Positions 29,290 through 41,126 of a stretch of 64,000 nucleotides of DNA are shown in pieces. This DNA comes from Symsagittifera roscoffensis. Lineage: Eukaryota; Xenacoelomorpha; Acoela; Convolutidae. Where the stretch lies: positions 54,588,397-54,652,396 of the forward strand of contig NC_087065.1 in assembly GCF_963678635.1 (NCBI RefSeq), given 5' to 3'. Both the position numbers and the translations under genes were made by a program. The notes under the pieces were generated by a model that saw nothing but the letters and a program-made list of their open reading frames with translations, was not told the origin of the DNA and did not search any database. Each line of letters opens with the position of its first letter. The stretch's first letter is position 1.

Positions 29290-29649
29290 TTACACAACCC
29301 GACAGTTATCATCGTTTTCACTTTCGCATTCCTTTTCAGAGCATGAAGATTTTTTAGATTTGTTTCGCTTTTTTCTAAGTTTTTCAGTCACGTCGCAGTT
29401 TTTTGCTTTCGTCAACCTTTTAATTTTTGTGTAATTGTCCGCCAAGGACTCGAATTCACCAGTTGACAAAGTTATTCCTTGTCGATACTTAAAAGTTCCC
29501 TCTTCGTCTTTTTTGTACAATTTGATAGTTATGTAAGTACCGGTCTGTGCGAATGTTTTTGCACCGACTCTAACTAAACGTTTATCATTCGAAGATATAT
29601 CCCTAAAATCATCGAAATAGTCTACATCCGTGTCAAGAGAAGCGTACAT
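29290..29649 (-). CDS. PC4-like single-strand DNA-binding protein (candidate)
   Basis: 119 residues. Residues 25-77 follow the PC4 pattern: KRLVRVGAKTFAQTG (strand), TYITIKLYKKDEEGTFKY (long strand with the acidic turn), RQGITLSTGEFESL (the GI-x-LS-x-x-E-F/W-x-x-L signature) and a helix. The tail is Lys/Ser/Cys/Glu-rich. PC4 domains bind single-stranded DNA and act in transcription or replication. It is the first gene of a minus-strand pair whose promoter must lie in 29,650-30,275, shared divergently with the plus-strand gene at 30,276. Confidence 0.65.
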   Translation of the reverse strand: MYASLDTDVDYFDDFRDISSNDKRLVRVGAKTFAQTGTYITIKLYKKDEEGTFKYRQGITLSTGEFESLADNYTKIKRLTKAKNCDVTEKLRKKRNKSKKSSCSEKECESENDDNCRVV

Positions 29650-30275
29650 TATAAATGAATAACAACCAACTGGTTTTTAGTGTGGAACGTTGAAGAATGA
29701 CTGATCACAGTATACGAGACAGATCATGCGCTCCCAAAGTAAAAATTTAGGTGATAAAGTTTACGAGCGCCCTAAGCCATATTGATAAGACTTAATCACC
29801 AAGGATATAATTTCTTTAACGATAAACCTCTTTTTATATGGGTATTTAGTTACTTTTTCCCCCGGCTATACTCTAAAAATCTTCTAGTGTTATTTATTGT
29901 GACGGTTATTTTAATGACTGTTATGAATCATGGTAATGAATTTCTAACAGCATAACAATGAATGTCTGGCAAACTATCATGAAAACTTGATTTTGAGTGC
30001 TTTCGCCCGTAGCCACTATAATAAAGCTGTCACATAAATCTAAAAAATCGGGTTTTCACATTCATTCCTAACATGACCTCAGGCGTCATGCTTAAAAGAA
30101 TGAATAAAATTTGATAGCCTCGCCTAAAAAGTTATTAGCTTTGACCTAATTGAACTATGCCACCCCTTTCCTGATCTCATTTTCATTAATAAACTTTTCA
30201 TACTTTTCATTCTCTCAATTTCATTTCGGTAGTTCAGTCATTTCATTTTAACAAAACTTTAAACCTCTTCAAGTC
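29650..30275. other. Divergent intergenic region in the Polinton
   Basis: AT-rich region of 626 bases between the minus-strand PC4-like gene and the plus-strand gene at 30,276. It must hold both promoters; CTTTTTATATGGG at about 29,830 and a pyrimidine-rich stretch before 30,276 are the only promoter-like features seen. Confidence 0.5.
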
Positions 30276-30920
30276 ATGACTAGTCCTTTACAAATAATCT
30301 CAGTGTCTGATCGAGAAAGAACCATTATCTACCAAACATACACGAGAGAGTCGATTGCAGTCATCCATCAACAGAAAGAGAGAGTCTCTCCGTCTACAGC
30401 AAGTCCGTTCAATGACTTGGCTCCCCGAAAAAACGACGAGAATCAAAACGAGGAATGGACTACAAAAAGTCATATCATGCTACCAAACTACCTCCTTGAT
30501 CACATCGATCTACTTAGACAGAATCGAAAACGAATGTACGAGAGTTGCACTATTCACGAGAGCTATCCGGCATTAGAAAAGACGGAGATAAACGACACAA
30601 CCTCGCTCGAGCAGTCTCCAAGAAAAATTCTCTTCGCGTATGACTGCGAGTCAATGCCGTTGTATGAAAATCAGGAGGGATGTATTCGTGACTATGCAGA
30701 GCGCGAAGCGTACTGGGATATTCCGACAGCAATGTCTCCCGAGTCGTTTGTTAGGGGACCAGTTTCAACTCCAGAACAATCAACTTCCTATTCGGATGCT
30801 CGGGTTTCATCTAGTGCGGAGACAATTGATCTAGTCACCCCAGATCTCATTCAAGGCACTCCTCCAAATGCAGCTTGCTATGCGCCAAAAAAGAGAAAAC
30901 TACAGTTTCGAGGTTTCTAA
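30276..30920 (+). CDS. Polinton cassette protein with C-terminal nuclear localisation signal
   Basis: 214 residues, ATG at 30,276 after a pyrimidine-rich leader. Not recognised. Low-complexity, Ser/Thr/Glu/Pro-rich, with few hydrophobic runs, so largely disordered. It ends CYAPKKRKLQFRGF: PKKRKL is a classical monopartite nuclear localisation signal. SAETIDLVTPDL at about 180 resembles a SUMO-interacting or transcription-activation type acidic motif (guess). Position in the inverted-repeat cassette next to DNA-binding-like genes suggests a regulatory protein. Confidence 0.65.
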   Translation: MTSPLQIISVSDRERTIIYQTYTRESIAVIHQQKERVSPSTASPFNDLAPRKNDENQNEEWTTKSHIMLPNYLLDHIDLLRQNRKRMYESCTIHESYPALEKTEINDTTSLEQSPRKILFAYDCESMPLYENQEGCIRDYAEREAYWDIPTAMSPESFVRGPVSTPEQSTSYSDARVSSSAETIDLVTPDLIQGTPPNAACYAPKKRKLQFRGF

Positions 30921-31232
30921 TAACTTAAACAAAAAACTTTCCTTCTTTTGTTTCAAATATTATTCCAAGGTTTTATATTTTCATTTTTGTTTGATTTGAC
31001 TTCTAAGCTGTTTTAACATTACTGTGTGTATATTTTTTGTCTCAGTTTTTAGTTTGCTTAATAGATCAATTAAAGTTTGCCCCGTAAAGTTTTCAGCAAA
31101 ATCTTAGAGAAAAACTAGAAAAAAATCAGAAATCGAGAATAATTTTACGCTAAAATTGTTGTTTGAGAAAGAATGAGAGAGAGAGAGAGAGAGAGAGATA
31201 AATACACTTGCTCACTAGTGAACCCCATTTGG

Positions 31233-31422
31233 AATATCCTTTTCGGGATATTGCTTTCTTTTCAAAAGAAAGATAAATATGGAAGGGTCCAACATTTTCT
31301 TGTTGGTAGTCCAACCATATTTATTTGGCTTTTTTATCAAACACTCTCTGTCCTCTCTCTCTCATCATACTTTGTGCCCGGTGGGGTTAGCCAGGTCTTA
31401 CGCAAAGTAACAGAGAGTGTTT
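31233..31422. ncRNA. Cluster of four adjacent hairpins (candidate structured RNA)
   Basis: Arms: 31,233-31,239 with 31,246-31,252; CTTTCTTTT (31,254-31,262) with AAAAGAAAG (31,264-31,272); ATAAATATGG (31,273-31,282) with CCATATTTAT (31,315-31,324), inside which CCAACA pairs with TGTTGG; AAACACTCTCTGT (31,339-31,351) with ACAGAGAGTGTTT (31,410-31,422), inside which TACTTTG pairs with CAAAGTA. All exact. The density is far above the surrounding sequence. Could be a structured RNA, small foldback element or regulatory DNA. Confidence 0.45.
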
Positions 31423-32036
31423 TAAGCCATAAATCTGCATTATATTACATTCATATACATGTTTTGGGTGAAAAACGGACAATTTTTTGGTAAAAATGTG
31501 AAAAAAAAAAAATTATGTTTTTTTTTCGAAAAATGAACATGACCCTTAACCCTGCTCAGAAATTCATGGCAAATTGATTGAGGGTAGTTTCAATGGATTT
31601 GGAGAGAAAAAAAATTGGAGAGAAAAAAAATCCTCAATATTTTCACAAAAATCAGATTTTCTCAAAAAATCACAACTTTTCAGGCGTCTACTCTCATTGA
31701 TTGGGCTATAATTGTTTTTTTTTTTTGAATTTCTACGCTTGTCCTAATTACGTATCAGATAGCTCCTAAAAATTTCAAACCACATTCACTTGAATTTAAA
31801 ACGAACGAATAATTCAAGCTAAAAATGAAGGAAAAAAGAAGTTAAAAAATTATGTTTTTTAAATTTCGAACTTGACCAGTAGAACTGTGCTCGAGGTCCC
31901 ACAAAACTTACTGGTTTTTTTGTTGATAGATTTAAAAGACACTTTTTTAAACATTACTTTTCCTTTTTTCACAACATAAAAAGTTTGAGGTTTTCCTTTA
32001 TTTTGAAAAAAAAAAATTTCACTTGAAATTACAGAA

Positions 32037-32140
32037 CGGGAGGCGTTCCCGAGGAGCGTAGCGACGAGCAACGCCGGGTTAGCTATTGCCCCTTAAACCA
32101 AACGGCCATGCCTTAATATTTCGAAGGACATGATATGAAA
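32037..32140 (-). repeat. Internal inverted repeat of the Polinton, right arm (104 bp)
   Basis: Reverse complement of 28,439-28,542. Confidence 0.93.
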
Positions 32141-32859
32141 TGTTTCACGGGACACCGAATGACATGAAGGAAACTTTGATTCCGATATCTTTTACACATT
32201 CAAATGACAATCTATGCTTATCATGCATCGGTAACTATCAAGGTGTCAAATTTGCAAAATTTTCATTTTTTAAGTTTACTATTTTTTCAACTTAATTAGT
32301 TAGTTGAGGGCTTTACTTTCTGAATACTTTTATCTCATAAATCTACTTTTTATTATACCTATTTACGCAAACCAAGAAGTGGGCCTTGAAATCATTAGGA
32401 AATTACTGTTTCACGGTTAAAATTAGTCAGAAAAAGTTTTAGGCTCTATCTGAATCATTCTAAGCATTAAATTTTGTAATTTAGTGCTGAAATGTTAATT
32501 GAAAGTCTAAACCAGTCGCCTAAAAAAAGCCAAAATTTTATCGCTAACCCTTAAAATTAACAGCAAAAGTTTGAGGCTGTAAATGAATCAGTTTTTAGTA
32601 TACAAAACCCCTCCACTTGAGCAGAGTGATGAGACATATAGAGCTTAAAGCTAGAATAAACCCTGTTTTTGGAAAGGAAAAGACTTATTGCCAAGACGGC
32701 GAAGTATAACTCTCGTTAATGGCTTCTACTTGCCCTTACCCGCAAAGTTTTTTGGTGCTAGTCACTTCTCGCTTTTGCTTTTCCATAACCAGTTCTACTT
32801 GAAATTCTCCTAAATTTTCTTGAAATTTTCCTGAATTACTTCAGTAACTTCAACAAACA

Positions 32860-35800
32860 ATGCCGAACTCTACTTCTATCGCGACACCTGTTCCTTGCCA
32901 GCAGTGCGGAAAAATACTGAGCTCTAAAAGGAACTTGAGAAGACATGAGCAAAAAGTTCACCAGATCCTTCCTCCCCCTCCTCCTCAAACTGTTTGCGAT
33001 GAGTGTCTAGAGTCATTCGAGAGTTTGTCGGAAGCCCGAGAGCACGTCGAGCTGGTACATGACATGACTTCGAATAGTCATTGTATCTATTGCCATACAA
33101 TATTTCTCACCGCGGAAAGCTATGGACAACACTTGCTGAAGAAGCACGCATTGCCTGTTTGGGACGGCATTGAGACGACGTCTTCCGCTGCCCCAACGGA
33201 AAGCGCGTTCAGAGGCAAATTGCGTCGATACGATCTCAAAGTTGGTGAAAAAGAAATGGATTTGCTTCAAGTCATGATGCAAAACAAGGAGGAAATAGAT
33301 GCTCTTATACTGGAAAGGGTCAAAGAGGGTCCGAACAAGGTGCAATTCCATGTGGAAGTGGGAATGATCAAAATTCCCACTGTGCAAGACGGGGACAGTG
33401 GAAACTTCGAAAGGACCATGCTGTTTCTGAACACTAAGACATTGACAGTGTACTTCGAGGGAATAGCTGGGGTTCAATTCTTGGAACTGATTGAACATAT
33501 GGTCAACCAAGTCAATTCGTTCTCTTCTCATGGTAGCGGATGGATTATTGACAGAATTGAAAAATTGCAAATCAGTTTCGCGGCCTTCTCACCAATAAGA
33601 GCAGGATCCTACCTCGAGCTACCTGATGCACTCAGCGCAGCATCTACTCTGCTCACAAATATCAACACTAAAGATGATGACCGTTGCTTTCTCTACTCCT
33701 TTGTTGCCGCATATCACAATGTGAATGAGCCGGCCCTCTACCCCACATCTAGACGGTGGCTGGAGAAAAACAAAGTCTCAACCTACAATCTCGACAAAGA
33801 AGGAATTGTGAAAATCAATGGGGAATACGAAATGCCAATGGGTCTGATGGATATGGACAGATTTGAAAAGTTGAACAATTGTCAAATCAACGTCTTCCGG
33901 TAAGCAAATTCTAATTTCCTTCTAAAAATTTTAAAATTCCTTCAATAATGTTCTTCACCTATTCAAACACCCTTTTTATTTCATTTCAAACCTAGGTATA
34001 AAAATTATTTTTCTGTTCAGGTACAACGATGGCGAATTGTTGCCCATAAGAGTATCGAGCAGATTCACTACTAGCCTGATTGTGGACTTGTTGCTGCTGA
34101 CAGATGGATCAAAATATCACTATGTGTTGATAAGTGATCTCCAGAAACTGGTCGAGTACGTGCGGCACAAAGTGCACCGATTTCAATCTGAGATTTGTCG
34201 CAAATGTTTCCACACATGCGCTTCATTCGAAACTTTGAGAAGACATCAAGAACTGTGCTACCAAGACGAAGATGTCGTCATAACAATGCCCAAGCCGGGA
34301 AAAGATGACCACAAGTTCAAAAACTTAACAGCTCGTTGGTACGTACCCAGAGTAATCTACTTTGATTTGGAGTCACTGCTCTTACCAGTATACGGACCGC
34401 AACCTGATCCGCGAAAATCTAGCACGCAAACAATTGAAATCCATCAACCGTGCGGCTACGCGTTAGCAGTAATCGAATTTGGGAAAAAAGACCTGTTAAA
34501 GTTTGAGCTTAAAAGAGGACCGAATGTGATGGAAGAGCTAATTAGCTCCCTTGAATCGTTAGCGAGACAAATTTACGTAGAAAAAAGGAAATATTACACT
34601 TTCACTGGTATAACAGACCAGGAACGGGAAGATGCTACAATTTGTTGGATATGCGAGAATGATTTTTCCGACAATGATCAAGTGGTACTTGATCATTGCC
34701 ATTACACCAACAAGTTTCTGGGTTGGGCACACAATGAGTGTAACGTTAATAGAAAAACAACAAATTACATTCCAGTGGTAGCTCATAATTTGACAAATTA
34801 TGATTTACACTTTATAATCAAAGCGCTGGCAAAAAGCGATTCGGAAAACACTTTTTCCGTAATACCCGCATCTGAAGAAAAATATATATCCTTGACAATC
34901 TCAGTCTACATAAAAACGTACACGGACAAAAACGGAAAAATCAAAAAACTCTACGAAAATCTGAGATTCATCGATTCGTATAGGTTCATGCTGGCATCGT
35001 TGGCAAAACTTGTCGATAATTTGCCCAACGAAAAGTTTTTTCTGCTGGAGAACTATTTTGAAAAACTCGGCCACTCACGTGAAAAAGTCAGTCTGTTGAA
35101 ACAGAAAGGGCATTACCCCTACTCATACTTCAACTCATTCGAAAAATTCCGAGAAACTCGCCTTCCCCCACGAGCAATGTGGAAAAATAGTCTAACAGGA
35201 GGGGATGTGAGTGTTTCAAGAAGCGAGTACAATCATGCCCTTAAAGTTTTCACCGAACTGAAGTGTGGCTCACTTGGTGATTGCCACGACTTGTACTTGA
35301 CTACAGATGTGCTATTGCTTGCTTCCGTTTTCGAAGCTTTTCGTGAAGTTTGCTATCAAACATACGGGCTGGATTGCGCCTGTTACTTCACGGCAAGTAA
35401 CCTTTCCGGGGACGCCTTTCTAAAAGTTTGTAAGCCCGAACTGAAACTCTTAACGGACCGTGAACATCTAGACCTTGTGCAGCGAATGATACGAGGAGGC
35501 ATGTCGTCGATTTACGCGCGCCGATTTTACAAAGCAAACAATAAATACCTCGACGATTTTTCGCCCTCAGAACCATCAAGCTACATCCTCAATATTGATG
35601 CAAACAATTTGTACGGGGGGATAATGAAACACTGCCCTTTGCCCTTAAACGATTTTTCAATAGTTGAAAAAAGTCTGGCAGACATACTGCTCACCAGCGA
35701 AACATCAGAATGGGGTTATATAGTTGAAGTCAATTTAACCATACCCGAAGAGCTTCACGACTTCTTTGCTGATAACCCCCTTGCCCCCTCTCGTGAAGTA

Positions 35801-37440
35801 GTGGACATCGGTGCAATGAGCAACGAGCAAGTCGACATGTTGGGAAAATTGGGAATCACCACACTGCCAAAAGTGCCAAAGCTTCTACAGACCTTGCATC
35901 CTAAAGAAGGTTATGTTTTGCACTACCTTACCCTAAAATTGTACCATGAGCTAGGAATGAAAATAACTCACCTCGGAAAAGTTCTTCAGTTCCGCCAAAG
36001 TCACTGGATGGCACCCTTTGTCGACCTCAACACCCGCCTACGAAAAGCCGCGGTAAATAAATTCCAGGAGAACTTCTACAAGCTAATTGTTAATTCAGCT
36101 TTCGGTAAGACAATGGAGTCTAAGTTAGGAAGAAAGAAGCTGGAGATTGTAAGGAATGAGAGAGAACTTTTACAAAAAACAGCTCTGAGCACAATGAAAA
36201 GCTTTCAAATCATTGACGATCAATTAGCCACAATTAGCTTTTCAGTAACAAAAATATTGTGGGATAAACCTATGATAGTTGGTGCGACCATCCTAGACCT
36301 CGCCAAGCGTTTCATGTTTCAGTTTCACTATCAAAAAATGAAACCAAATCTAAACTTGGAACTCCTTTACTCCGACACGGATAGTTTTATTTACGCCATA
36401 AAAACTGATGACGTTTACCGAGACTTGGAGAAAATAAAAGCTGATTTCGACTTTTCAAATTACGATAAGGACCATTTCTTGTTCGAGGATACCAACAAGA
36501 AAGTTGTGCTGAAGTTCAAAGACGAGACTGGTGGGAAGCCGATCAGAGAATTCATCGCCCTAAAACCGAAACTATATTCGGTCGTCCTTAATGGTAAATA
36601 AAATTTAAGCCACCCTTCCACCCCCCATTCCTACCTTTTACAGAACAAAAATACCACCACCAACCTACCTACACCCCTTAATTTGTTGCATTAAACTATG
36701 GGCATTTAGCTGATTTAGGCAACATTATAAAATGTTGCCTAAACGTTGATTTATCTGACAACATATTCCCTCTTGTTTCCTCTTTTTTAATCATAATTTA
36801 GAGTCTTCTGCTCTTTTTTGGTAAAATGAATCAAATTTTGTTCGGTATAAATTGAGTTGCTGAAGTGAAATGAAGCTATCCCCAACGTTGTAGAAAAGAA
36901 TAATAATTTTGCTATTGTTTAGAAGGCACTCAAAAATTGAGTGCCAAAGGAATTAAACGGAGTGCACAGAGAGAACTGGTCCACCAAACCTTCAGGGACA
37001 CATTATTCACTGGAAAAACAATGAGAGTATACAACTATAATATAGTTTCGAAAGGTCACACCAATATGACAGTGAAACAAAACAAACTTGCATTATCACC
37101 ATTCGACTCAAAACGTTTTCTACTTTTCGACGGAATTTCGACAGTGCCCTTTGGCCATAAAGCCGCTGAAGAAAATGCTTTTCTAGAAGACATTTACATG
37201 GACACCGAGTGGGCCAACTCATACAATGAAACTGATAACAGTTCTCCCGATTTTACACTCCCGGATTGGGGATTTTTACAGCGGCCCTACTCAGAAGCAG
37301 AGCTGCAAGAAGAAGAAGACGCTTCTAGTAGCCGAGTCCGTGAACGTCCCCCTATAAAAAACCCATTTATTTTATCTGAAGCTTCAGAAGAACGACCATC
37401 TAAAAAACACCGCAAAGAAAACCAAAACAATAAACATTAA
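32860..37440 (+). CDS. polB: Protein-primed family B DNA polymerase, three exons
   Basis: Exons 32,860-33,899, 34,021-36,593 and 36,923-37,440 (1,376 codons in total); introns 33,900-34,020 (GTAAGC...TTCAG) and 36,594-36,922 (GTAAAT...TTTAG) keep the frame. N-terminus has three C2H2-type fingers (C13/C16/H29/H34, then near 45-67 and 74-96). Exonuclease: IYFDLES (about 34,360) and later NLTNYDLHF, with an inserted Cys/His knuckle (CWICENDF...DHCHYTN). Polymerase motifs: A DANNLYGG (35,597), B LIVNSAFGKTME (about 36,085), C YSDTDSF (about 36,370). The third exon is the conserved C-terminus (SPFDSKRFLLFDGI) plus a disordered basic tail. It replicates the element from its ends by protein priming. 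Confidence 0.92.
37429..37434 (+). promoter_or_regulatory. Poly(A) signal AATAAA of polB
   Basis: AATAAA overlaps the last codons of polB; a compact 3' end as in many viral genes. A second AATAAA-like site is not needed within the next 100 bases. Confidence 0.4.
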
Positions 37441-37819
37441 AGTCTGAAACATGTATTTTCAGATGATTTTTACTCTTCGTCCTTTTTATACTTCGAATTG
37501 TATATGTTTTGGTTTTTACCAATTTACAACTAATAAAATACTCGTATTGAGCTCAATCACTGTTTTAACATAAATAGCTTCAGGCAAATAAACTAGTAGA
37601 CACAAACCAAGTGTTAATTCAAACAAATGTGTGAAATCCTTAGGCTTGTTTTGAATAATAAACTTTAATAGCATGACAAATCTTTGACGAAAAGAAAGAA
37701 AGCCAGGAAATGATATCCACATGAAACTAGGACGAAAAAAGAAAAGTTCAGGAATTAGGACGATTAATTTTAATTATCGCGGGAAAAGGGACCGCTTTCA
37801 AAGGAATTAGAAGGAATTA
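37441..37819. other. Non-coding end of the Polinton before the right repeat
   Basis: About 380 AT-rich bases; nothing supported. Short open frames on the minus strand are not conserved-looking. Confidence 0.6.
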
Positions 37820-38035
37820 TTGTATCGCGTCCCGGTTGTTGAGCTCAGCTTAACAAGATCCTAAGGAGGGGGTCTTTTACTTTAGGGGTGGGAACTTGCG
37901 ATCATTTACAAAATCCTAGGATAGGGGTCCTCCAAAAAATTAAGGACCCCTTTCCTAGGATTTTGCTTTACGTGAGGACCCCCCCCCCTTAGGAAGGACC
38001 CCCCCTTAGGATCCGGGACACGATACAATACTACT
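37820..38035 (-). repeat. Polinton terminal inverted repeat, right (216 bp)
   Basis: Reverse complement of the left repeat; inner end TTGTATCGCGTCCC differs at one base from the outer sequence TTGTATCGTGTCCC, so this end is also self-complementary. The C-run near 37,980 is two bases longer than its left partner. Confidence 0.93.
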
Positions 38036-38041
38036 CCCCTC
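38036..38041. repeat. Polinton target site duplication, right (CCCCTC)
   Basis: Follows the terminal CAATACTACT directly; same as 19,716-19,721. Confidence 0.95.
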
Positions 38042-39519
38042 CGAATTGGCAAATAGGGGTGTAAGGGGTGTAAGGGTGTAAACGTCTTTTTCCTAAAGTC
38101 AAAAAAAAATTATTTCTTATAGGTTCCGCAATTCTGTTCTTTTCGACCTAAAAATTATTGATCCGAGCTCAGAAGGCCTATACTCTAGTTCAATGCAAAA
38201 GACCCGATCTAAAACGCTTTTATTGGAAAAATTTTGCGAAAAACTATGCTACCTGTACCCCTCCGGATTGATGAATCCACCAAATCAAACACGTTAAGTT
38301 CGTTTCTCTGCAACCCGGAAGGCTTTCGGGAAGCGGGTTTTAAAACTTGTAGATTCACTAGTGGACGTTGTCCGAACGACTACTTTTACTGTTCTAACTC
38401 AAAAATTTCAAAAAATTTCTGAATTTATAGTGTTTCTTTTTCTCAAAAATCACGAAAATTCGGTTTTTTTGGTTCCAAAATAGTTCCAACCACTTCCGAA
38501 CTAAACTTAACCGGTTCTATCTATTATGTAACACACTACTTTAGCGCTTTTTTCCGTTTGAAAAAATATCGATATCTCAAAAATCGCGACTTGTGGGGGG
38601 ATCAAAATATCGCTATTTTGACCCTAAAAACCGGTCTGCTCTCTGTGTTTTTCGCTGAAAAACGATATAAGAGTATTAATATAGGCTATATAAGGAATAA
38701 TATTAGTAATACTATACCCCTCCGGGTTTGTTTAATATCCGAATAAAGGTGCTTAACTCGGATATTCGCAGTTCGGTGAAGGGTCACTACAGTGCAGCAC
38801 TGTCGAGCCACCCACAGATTACTATCTTAATTTTTGTACCAAAAGGGATACAAAACTTGTTAACGATACCCAACAGTCGATTGTTGTTGTCGTTGAGCCC
38901 CTTCTTGTTGCTCCTTGTACTGCTTGCCGGATCAGTCTTCTCCCAAGAACCCTCCGAATTGAGCGCAAATCAGCTGACCCTTCCTGATTGAGCGCAATTT
39001 ATCATTAACGTGCTTAAAGGCTCAAATAACCCTACAGTACAAGCCTCACAAACAGGCCACAAATTGATCGTAACGATCCTGACTGATATAAATGCCTGTA
39101 ACAACACTATATCTATCAACAACAAACGTGAGGGTCGGATCACATCTTGTCTGGGGTGATGATTTCTACTGATTTTTTAACTTTTTTTTACTGTTTTTGG
39201 TTTTTTCGGTTATTTTTTTTATAGTTTTTGTTTTTCTTGGGTACTATACTACTTGTTGTTTAGTTTTATATATATATCTTTAAGTGTTTTTGGTCACAGA
39301 CGTTTCTCACAAATATGACGTCATACTTCGAATTTTCAAAATTTCAAAATACCAGAATATCTTGACCTTCACCGTTTGACTAATCGTCCCAATAACGTCG
39401 TTAATCGTTTAAAACCGTCAATTCGGAAGGTTCGCTGCTAAATTTCCGAATCTGCTGAATCTGCATTTTGATCCATTCTGGTCGAATGTCACAGATTGTG
39501 GTCTTGCTGGATCACTAAA

Positions 39520-40346
39520 TGTAACAGTCGTCTACTACCTCTTGTGTTTTCTACCTCAAAAACGTTCGGAACCAATTCGGTTCGCTTGCGACATGAGACT
39601 AGAACCCGTTACAGCTTAAAGGCTACAATTAAAATATCCCCCCACTCTAGAAAATAATAACGTTCCCATACTTAGGTCTCGAAATACCCAAAATACACGA
39701 ACGCCGTTAAAAGCAGTGTCGGAACAATCCGTTAAGTTACTTTTTATTGGACAGTGGAACTTTGATCCATTTCAGATGGATCAACCTAAAAATCGCCTTA
39801 TCTCAACAAAACAATCATAAAACACACTCGAGAAAACTAAATTTAGTACTCACATAGCAGCACGCTTGAGACACAGAGTAATTGAACTAATTAACGACTC
39901 CGGCATAAATATAATCAAATGTAACTCAAGAAGTTTTCTAATGACGAGTCCCAATCAAGGGAAGTAAGTTTTAACTCAAGAATATAGTTTTGACTCTGGA
40001 CCATTGGGAGACTTCACTTGTCCACCTTTCCGTTGAATGTTCACACTGGTCCAGTTGATTTAATTCTGCTAATTGTTCGTTTGGTCTCCTATATCAGATA
40101 GGACAGCTCTACTCTCGTTTTCTATGATGGAAATTGCGAATAGCGATTTCCCACTGTTTATATTTGACGACTTTCCCGCAATTGTTAATTCGGTCGTTCT
40201 GATTTTTCATTTTATGTTTTCAGTTGTCGCGAGAAAACTGAGCATGACAGGCTCCATTCGAAATTTTGAAAAACAAAACTTCACTCCAAAATCACGTATA
40301 TTCGTGTCCCTCGAGGTCAAACTTCCAGATATGACCGACTGCCACA
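39520..40346 (-). repeat. LTR-like sequence, duplication copy 2
   Basis: Copy of 16,652-17,479, differing by only a few bases. Confidence 0.6.
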
Positions 40347-40921
40347 AAAACTAACACAAAAGTTTTTTGCATGAAGGGTAAAAAAGCATTAAACGCATTA
40401 GAACATCAGAATGCCAAGGTCTTGAAAGTTATACTGGCTACAAGTGATCAAACAGGTGTTTCCTATGTAGACCTCAGCTACTGTAAGACAGATTTCCCAA
40501 GCATTTTGAGAAAATTTTCAGTTATACCTTTGAAGAATCTTGCTGGAGCAATGTAAATGTTCTGACTAATCCATGGTTTGCATAGATTAAAATTGTTTAT
40601 CACACAAGACACTGCGGCGGAAGGAAACTCTCTCGAAACAATTTCCTTGGATAAAACTAGAAACTTCTAAATTGCTAAAAGAAAAATCGAATGCTGTCAA
40701 TTATTATTCAAGAATCCCAATTTGGTTTTCGGAAAAGACGATACGTCATACATTGTTGGTAATCCGTGAAAAAGTATACCGGTCCTTTGAATACAGAAGT
40801 CAAATCGATATTAGTTATGGACTTCAAAAGACCGTTTGACTAAATCACGGAATAGTTTTTAACTAAGTTTACTCAAGCATTGAACTAGCGTCTATTTTTT
40901 GCTCAGGAAAAACAATCAATG

Positions 40922-40968
40922 TTTAAGAGAACGTCAACAATTTTCACGTTCACATCATCAGTCTAAAA
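40922..40968 (-). ncRNA. Hammerhead ribozyme-like motif, duplication copy 2
   Basis: Same sequence as 18,055-18,101, with CTGATGA at 40,961-40,955 on the minus strand. Confidence 0.4.
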
Positions 40969-41126
40969 AAGGAAAAACAATAAACGTACAATCCAAAGTC
41001 TACAAACAGAATAAAATCAAAATTAAAAAACATAAAAAAACAGTATAAAAATAGCACCGAGAGATCTAAAAAACACACATATAGATATCTTTAAGCCATC
41101 TTTGATGGGACAATAAAGATGTTTTT

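Larger units (their letters stand above)
30921..32859. other. 1.9-kb non-coding stretch in the Polinton
   Basis: No supported gene. Holds a (GA)12 run at 31,175-31,198, a cluster of hairpins at 31,233-31,422, AT-rich A/T-tract sequence to 32,030, the right internal inverted repeat, and the leader of polB. Confidence 0.7.
19722..38035 (+). mobile_element. Complete Polinton/Maverick element, 18.3 kb
   Basis: Bounded by inverted repeats starting AGTAGTATTG and by a perfect 6-bp target duplication. It carries all Polinton hallmark genes: protein-primed DNA polymerase B, retroviral-like integrase, adenain-like protease, FtsK/HerA packaging ATPase, double-jelly-roll major capsid and penton-like minor capsid. 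Nearly all frames are open; the only break noticed is an A-run frameshift in the small membrane protein. The element is therefore recent and possibly still competent. Genes lie mostly on the plus strand with tight spacing or overlaps. Confidence 0.97.
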
